Below are positions 7,503-10,669 of a stretch of 10,669 nucleotides of DNA, in pieces. The DNA lies in NCBI GenBank assembly GCA_002412625.1, contig DHVK01000053.1, positions 1-10,669 of the forward strand, given 5' to 3'. Positions within the stretch are counted from its first letter, which is position 1; every line of letters begins with the position of its first letter. The position numbers were made by a program, and so were the translations under genes. Source of the DNA: Cloacimonetes bacterium UBA5210. GTDB taxonomy: Bacteria > Cloacimonadota > Cloacimonadia > Cloacimonadales > Cloacimonadaceae. Below the pieces are notes generated by a model. That model worked only from the letters and a program-made list of their open reading frames with translations. It did no database searches and was not told the origin of the DNA.

Positions 7503-8159
7503 CTACTTCTTGCGTTTCAGATAGAGCAAGAAAGAATATGGCAAGGGCAAGAGCAGCATAGACATCACGATCCAGGTGCTGAGAGTCTGGAGGGTGGGGC
7601 TGAGGCTCAAAATTCCCTTCATGGCCAGCAGGATGCCACCGATCACAAAGAGCAATCCGCCCAGACGATGAGTCTTGTACCAGTTATCTTCATCAGAGAT
7701 GGTCCAGGGAGTGCGGATGCCCACGAAGAAATTGCGCGGTACCTTGGGCAGCATATTGCCCAAAAGCAGCAGCATCAGACCGATGAGTACGAGCACCGGG
7801 TTCAGCGGTAAGCGATCTGCCCCCAGAGGATAGGAAAGCCCGTAGATATTCAAGAGCGAAAGGAAGAGCAGCAGCATGAAAGTGATCCCGGGCAAGACTT
7901 GGTCAAACCTGCCGGCTTGTTGCTTGTACTTGGGGGAAAAGTAGGGCATCAGATACATCAGCAGGAAGAGCCCGATGTTCATTGCGAAGGCAAAGATCAG
8001 GGCATTGCTCTTCGAGGTGTAGTTATCGATTACCCCTTGGGCATTCCAATGGATGGGCACCGCGGCATCCGCGGGTACGGCGACGGCCAGATAAGACAGA
8101 GCTATCAGGTAAAACGCCAGCAGTATCAGACTGGCAGAAAAGAGTTTTAGGCGGTTCAT
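7503..8159 (-). CDS. sdpI: SdpI-family integral membrane immunity-type protein
   Basis: This 218-residue inner-membrane protein has about six spans (near 7-28, 53-73, 90-108, 120-138, 166-184, 193-213). The DUF1648 signature follows the first span: P35-I-H37-W38-N39, G42, D45, Y47, K50. The SdpI signature follows the fourth: GN at 134-135, PK at 138-139, N143-F, GIRTPWT at 147-153, W160, H164 and GG at 167-168. In Bacillus subtilis SdpI gives immunity to the SdpC cannibalism toxin and also sequesters the repressor SdpR at the membrane. Here the gene overlaps an SdpR-like gene by ATGA, the same two-gene arrangement. No toxin gene (sdpABC) is in the window, so defence against foreign peptides or a housekeeping role is equally possible. 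GAGGA at 8163-8167, inside the upstream gene, is its ribosome binding site. Confidence 0.9.
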   Translation of the reverse strand: MNRLKLFSASLILLAFYLIALSYLAVAVPADAAVPIHWNAQGVIDNYTSKSNALIFAFAMNIGLFLLMYLMPYFSPKYKQQAGRFDQVLPGITFMLLLFLSLLNIYGLSYPLGADRLPLNPVLVLIGLMLLLLGNMLPKVPRNFFVGIRTPWTISDEDNWYKTHRLGGLLFVIGGILLAMKGILSLSPTLQTLSTWIVMSMLLLPLPYSFLLYLKRKK

Positions 8160-8431
8160 GTTTCCTCACTTTTGTTGCGTAGATTTATAACCCAGGCCAG
8201 GATGTCCTCAAAAATACTGGTATTGAGGCGATAGTGGATAAATTGCCCCTTCTTGGTAGCGTAGATGAGGCCGGATAGGCGCAGAATCTTTAGATGCTCA
8301 CTGAGGCTGGCCTTACTGAACTCGAAATGCTCGGCGATTTCGCCGGCAGTAAGGCTTTCGTGTTTCTTGAGCAGGTTTAGTATCTTGCGCCGGTTGGCAT
8401 CGGCAATGGCTTTGAACACGTTGTCAGACAT
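8156..8431 (-). CDS. sdpR: ArsR/SmtB-family winged-helix repressor, SdpR type
   Basis: This 91-residue DNA-binding protein is a compact ArsR-type winged helix: helices at about 3-22 and 27-37, a recognition helix at 38-56 (FSKASLSEHLKILRLSGLI) and a beta wing at 58-69 (KKGQFIHYRL). It has no cysteine at all, so the metal-sensing ELCVCDL-type site of ArsR and SmtB is absent. The sequence pattern and the downstream sdpI match SdpR, an autorepressor that is released when its membrane partner SdpI titrates it. The stop codon overlaps the sdpI start (ATGA, 8159-8156), which implies translational coupling. AAGGA at 8438-8442 precedes the ATG by 6 nt. An inverted repeat over the promoter is a candidate operator. 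Metal-independent autoregulation is inferred from the family. Confidence 0.92.
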   Translation of the reverse strand: MSDNVFKAIADANRRKILNLLKKHESLTAGEIAEHFEFSKASLSEHLKILRLSGLIYATKKGQFIHYRLNTSIFEDILAWVINLRNKSEET

Positions 8432-8447
8432 TTCACATCCTTAGTTG

Positions 8448-8489
8448 TTTAGTTTAATGCCTAAATATATCGGCGCCCAAATCCGTCAA
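8448..8489 (-). promoter_or_regulatory. Promoter and candidate operator of the sdpR-sdpI operon
   Basis: On the minus strand a -35 TTGACG (8489-8484) is followed after 16 nt by an AT-rich TATTTA (8467-8462); a better -10 match, TATATT, lies only 14 nt away, so the exact -10 is uncertain. Overlapping this end is the inverted repeat TTTAG-N8-CTAAA (8448-8465). ArsR-family repressors bind imperfect AT-rich palindromes at or next to the -10, so this is the likely autoregulatory site. The operator role is inference. Confidence 0.4.
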
Positions 8490-8494
8490 GAGTT

Positions 8495-8526
8495 TTCGTA
8501 ACGTAGCATTACAAATGCTACGAAAA
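8495..8526. repeat. 9-bp perfect hairpin upstream of the sdpR promoter
   Basis: CGTAGCATT (8502-8510) and AATGCTACG (8514-8522) form a perfect 9-bp stem with a three-base loop. If five bases are bulged out, four more T-A pairs just outside extend it to 13 bp (TTTT at about 8493-8496 with AAAA at 8523-8526). The left arm carries a local duplication, CGTAACGTA. It ends just upstream of the -35 of sdpR, so it may be an upstream regulator site or the end of an older transcript. Confidence 0.6.
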
Positions 8527-8632
8527 GAGAACGCAGATGAGAGACGAGGAGACACACTACGCGCAGATTATGTTATAGACCATCATTGAAAACTTCAAAT
8601 CGGGGATGCTGGCATCCACAGTGGATAATCTC
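8523..8632. other. Non-coding stretch between the hairpin and the lysozyme remnant
   Basis: No supported gene is present. The minus strand holds a 25-codon open piece directly after the lysozyme-remnant stop, in another frame, that does not resemble the missing part of a lysozyme. The plus strand holds only a 13-codon ATG frame. The region appears to be decayed DNA. Confidence 0.4.
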
Positions 8633-8743
8633 TCACGAGTTTCTATTAGTCAGCTTGTCTGCAGTACAACGGTATGGTTTTAGCCGCAGACCTTCGCGTC
8701 TGACAAACGGTGCCTTGATTCTATCCATCAGTTTCGCTTCCAT
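8633..8743 (-). pseudogene. N-terminal remnant of a phage-type (T4-like, GH24) lysozyme
   Basis: A 36-codon frame from ATG at 8743 ends in TGA at 8635-8633. Residues 15-32 (RREGLRLKPYRCTADKLT) are the start of a T4-type lysozyme/endolysin of glycoside hydrolase family 24; E17 corresponds to the catalytic glutamate (E11 of T4 lysozyme) in the conserved EGLRL segment. Intact relatives continue with IGxGRN and run to about 140-170 residues. Here the next residues are NRNS and then a stop, as if about three codons were lost and the rest of the gene removed. The start region is intact: AAGGAG at 8749-8754 stands 5 nt before the ATG. The missing catalytic lobe means no enzyme can be made. It is best read as a prophage relic; family assignment is from the motif alone. 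Confidence 0.7.
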
Positions 8744-9071
8744 ATATGCTCCTTGAAGTTTCTGGATCATCGATCCGGAGCAAGAAAAGCAGTCCCCTGT
8801 ATGCTCACAAATAAGGATGTAAAAGGATGCGAATGAAAATGGATGTTTTATAAAATCTATATGCTTTAGGTTGGCAGTCGATTATCTTAGAATTGTGCAG
8901 TCTCATGATAATCGTAAGTATAAGAATTGTGATCAAGAACTTAGAGTGATGCCTGCCGAGACCAGGTTTATCAAAATGAAGGATACAGATGTGCCCCTCA
9001 GAAGAAAACAGGATACCCAAGTTATTTTGAGGGTTGGAATAAGAAAAAACTCGTAAACTAAGGATCAATTC
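8744..9071. other. AT-rich intergenic region upstream of the beta-propeller gene
   Basis: This stretch has no gene I can support. It contains a hairpin, TCTGGATC-ATC-GATCCGGA (8761-8779, one wobble pair), which lies upstream of the lysozyme remnant on the minus strand. It also has an 8-bp inverted repeat, CGATTATC (8879-8886) and GATAATCG (8907-8914), 20 nt apart, and a 9-base direct repeat, AGAATTGTG, at 8889-8897 and 8923-8931. No convincing -35/-10 pair for the downstream plus-strand gene was found. Base composition becomes visibly AT-richer from about 8800 onward. Confidence 0.5.
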
Positions 9072-9077
9072 AGGAGG
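9072..9077 (+). promoter_or_regulatory. Ribosome binding site that fixes a TTG start
   Basis: A full AGGAGG lies 4 nt upstream of TTG at 9082. The first in-frame ATG (9124) has no such site and would remove most of the signal peptide, so the TTG is the supported start. The short spacing and weak start codon together suggest modest translation. Confidence 0.7.
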
Positions 9078-9081
9078 AACA

Positions 9082-10669
9082 TTGGTTTCGAACAGATTTC
9101 TTTTAGCTTTATTTTTAATAGTGATGCCCATCTATGTTATTCATGCCCTAAATGACATGCCTCTGCTGGCGCAACTTCATGGTGAGCATAACATGTCTTC
9201 TTTTGGTTTTGCAATCATAAGCTTGGACTTTAACCATGATGGCTACGATGATTTAGTAGTATATTCAGCATCTTATGGATATCAGTATCAACAAAGCCCA
9301 TCTCGGGGGAAAGTTTACATCTATTTTGGTGGTCCCGGATTTAGCTCAGCATCAGAACCCGACATTAGCTTGGAGGGTGATTACCCCGAAGGTGAGCAGA
9401 GAATAATTGGCTCAATCATAATTCCCGGTGATATAAGTGGGGATGGCTTTGATGACCTCATTATTGTAGACCGAAACCCAGATGTTCCCGGAAGTGTAAG
9501 ACTCATGTTTTACTTTGGCGGAACAAGCGATTTAACAAGCCCTGATAGGATTGAGTATCCTCAACCCGGTGAAAGCATTTACAATATGTACGAACTTGGC
9601 GATGTTGATGGGGACGGATTTGGTGATGTTGGTATTTGCTATCAGATAAACTACTACACTTATTTCGATATCATGTGGGGAGGATCTTTTACCCGGCAAA
9701 ACATACTTAGTTTAGACTTTCAAAGCGGAGCTCCTGACGGATCAATTATTGGTATTGGCGACATAAACGGCGATGGATATCATGATTTTTCCATAGGATA
9801 TCTTGGTGATCAACAGGGATATGATCAATTCTCTACCGTATGCGTGTATTATGGAAACAGTGAAAGAGTTTTTTCTGATTATATGCTCATCGTCCACACG
9901 CCAATTTCTATTACGCGGAGATGTAAGCCACTTGGGGACTTAAACAATGACGGATTTGACGATTTCCTGGGATACGTTGACAGTCGAGGAATGAATGTTT
10001 GGCTCGGAACCGATACCGGTCTTACACCGGATCCGAGCGTTAGCTTAAATCCGATATTTTTTGGTAACGCTCAACTTCGTGGTATAAACCATGGTGACTT
10101 TAATGGCGATGGCTTCAGTGACGTGATTGGAGCCACTTATCAGGGTCAGCGGTTTGCCGTCTGGTTGGGCTCAGAAAATATGGATGGAATTGCAGACTGG
10201 CAGAAAGTCAATACATTCGAAAACTACGGCTATGATGTTGCAGTTGGGGATTTTAATGGTGATGGATGTGATGACATCGCAGTTTCTGCGCCGTTTGAGG
10301 AGGGTGCTTGGCCATATCATGACTTTCGAGGGTATGTATTTATCTATGGCGGTCATCCCGGAATGGTCGACAATGATGATCCCATTGCGCCACAACTAAT
10401 AAATCAATTGCATATGAGATTGAGTCCCAATCCCGTACGAACTAATGGAGAGATCACGATTTCGCTATCGGGATTGGAAAAAAATGGAAGAATGCCCATA
10501 ACAATCGAAATCTTCAACATTAAAGGTCAAGTTATTCACCATACAGAAGTCAACAGCATATCGTCTAATGAATTGGTCAGATCAGTTAATCTCTCCAACT
10601 ATACATCAGGGTTGTATTTATGCAGAGCAACGACTGGCGATCAGACTACTATTAAGAAATTTACCATCA
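9082..10669 (+). CDS. Secreted FG-GAP (integrin-alpha-like) seven-bladed beta-propeller with C-terminal sorting domain, last codons beyond the window
   Basis: 529 codons are open to the right edge. Residues 1-22 form a signal peptide (VSNR, then a hydrophobic run ending HA). Seven calcium-binding-loop motifs of the DxNxDGxxD type start at D49, D117, D174, D227, D286, D339 and D390, spaced 51-68 residues apart, each followed by hydrophobic strand residues; this predicts a seven-bladed FG-GAP/VCBS propeller as in integrin alpha subunits. From about residue 444 the chain switches to a type IX-secretion-like sorting domain: LSPNPV (447-452), EIFNIKGQV, then SGLYL and a final IKKFTI. Such tails send cargo across the outer membrane to the cell surface in FCB-group bacteria. 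Only a few residues should be missing. Function is unknown; adhesion or ligand binding is the usual guess for propellers. Codon use is AT-rich (frequent ATA, TTA, AGA) compared with nifJ or fba. Confidence 0.9.
   Translation, partial: MVSNRFLLALFLIVMPIYVIHALNDMPLLAQLHGEHNMSSFGFAIISLDFNHDGYDDLVVYSASYGYQYQQSPSRGKVYIYFGGPGFSSASEPDISLEGDYPEGEQRIIGSIIIPGDISGDGFDDLIIVDRNPDVPGSVRLMFYFGGTSDLTSPDRIEYPQPGESIYNMYELGDVDGDGFGDVGICYQINYYTYFDIMWGGSFTRQNILSLDFQSGAPDGSIIGIGDINGDGYHDFSIGYLGDQQGYDQFSTVCVYYGNSERVFSDYMLIVHTPISITRRCKPLGDLNNDGFDDFLGYVDSRGMNVWLGTDTGLTPDPSVSLNPIFFGNAQLRGINHGDFNGDGFSDVIGATYQGQRFAVWLGSENMDGIADWQKVNTFENYGYDVAVGDFNGDGCDDIAVSAPFEEGAWPYHDFRGYVFIYGGHPGMVDNDDPIAPQLINQLHMRLSPNPVRTNGEITISLSGLEKNGRMPITIEIFNIKGQVIHHTEVNSISSNELVRSVNLSNYTSGLYLCRATTGDQTTIKKFTI

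Noticed and set aside
8523..8632. Continuation of the lysozyme gene in another frame after the stop
   Set aside because: The 25-codon piece following the stop has none of the GH24 residues expected there (IGxGRN, then the D/T catalytic-site segment), so the rest of the gene appears to be lost and not merely frameshifted.
8871..9056. A 61-codon plus-strand frame starting at TTG
   Set aside because: The start is weak with no properly spaced ribosome binding site, and its translation shows no domain features. It is not distinguishable from chance.
8805..9131. A 108-codon minus-strand frame upstream of and overlapping the propeller gene start
   Set aside because: It has no ribosome binding site that stands out, AT-driven composition (Ile, Leu, Lys, Phe) and no recognisable motif. 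It also overlaps the signal peptide of a well-supported gene.

Overview
The window reads as chromosomal DNA of an anaerobic, Gram-negative-type bacterium, most likely from the Cloacimonadota or a nearby FCB-group lineage. The clues are a single-polypeptide pyruvate:ferredoxin oxidoreductase, a class II aldolase paired with glycolytic GAPDH, large secreted beta-rich proteins, and a protein ending in a type IX-secretion-like C-terminal sorting domain. This placement is an inference; no rRNA or other decisive marker is present, and no tRNA or CRISPR array was seen.

Layout. (1) 1-2852, minus: 950 N-terminal codons of nifJ, whose C-terminal end lies beyond the left edge. (2) 2853-3163: divergent intergenic region. 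(3) 3164-4606, plus: a 480-residue secreted protein of unknown function with a fibronectin-III-like C-terminus. (4) 4628-5038, minus: a small VanZ-like membrane protein, convergent with the previous gene. (5) 5039-5160: a spacer with a strong 11-bp hairpin. (6) 7148-5161, minus: a two-gene fba-gap operon with a recognisable promoter at 7189-7216. (7) 7217-7502: non-coding DNA holding a perfect 15-bp inverted repeat. (8) 8431-7503, minus: a two-gene sdpR-sdpI-type operon (ArsR-family repressor plus six-span immunity-type membrane protein) overlapping by ATGA. (9) 8432-9081: mostly non-coding, with the sdpR promoter, several inverted repeats and a 36-codon remnant of a phage-type (T4-like, GH24) lysozyme. 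(10) 9082-10669, plus: an almost complete secreted seven-bladed FG-GAP/integrin-alpha-like beta-propeller with a sorting tail, starting from TTG.

Function. nifJ, fba and gap belong to central carbon metabolism: aldolase and GAPDH act in the middle of glycolysis or gluconeogenesis, and PFOR oxidises the resulting pyruvate to acetyl-CoA with reduced ferredoxin. The right-hand third is accessory in character, combining an immunity/regulator pair, a broken phage gene and an AT-richer surface-protein gene. No clearly new multi-gene system is visible. The points most worth a second look are the lysozyme relic beside the composition shift, the SdpRI module with no toxin gene in view, and the 15-bp perfect palindrome.
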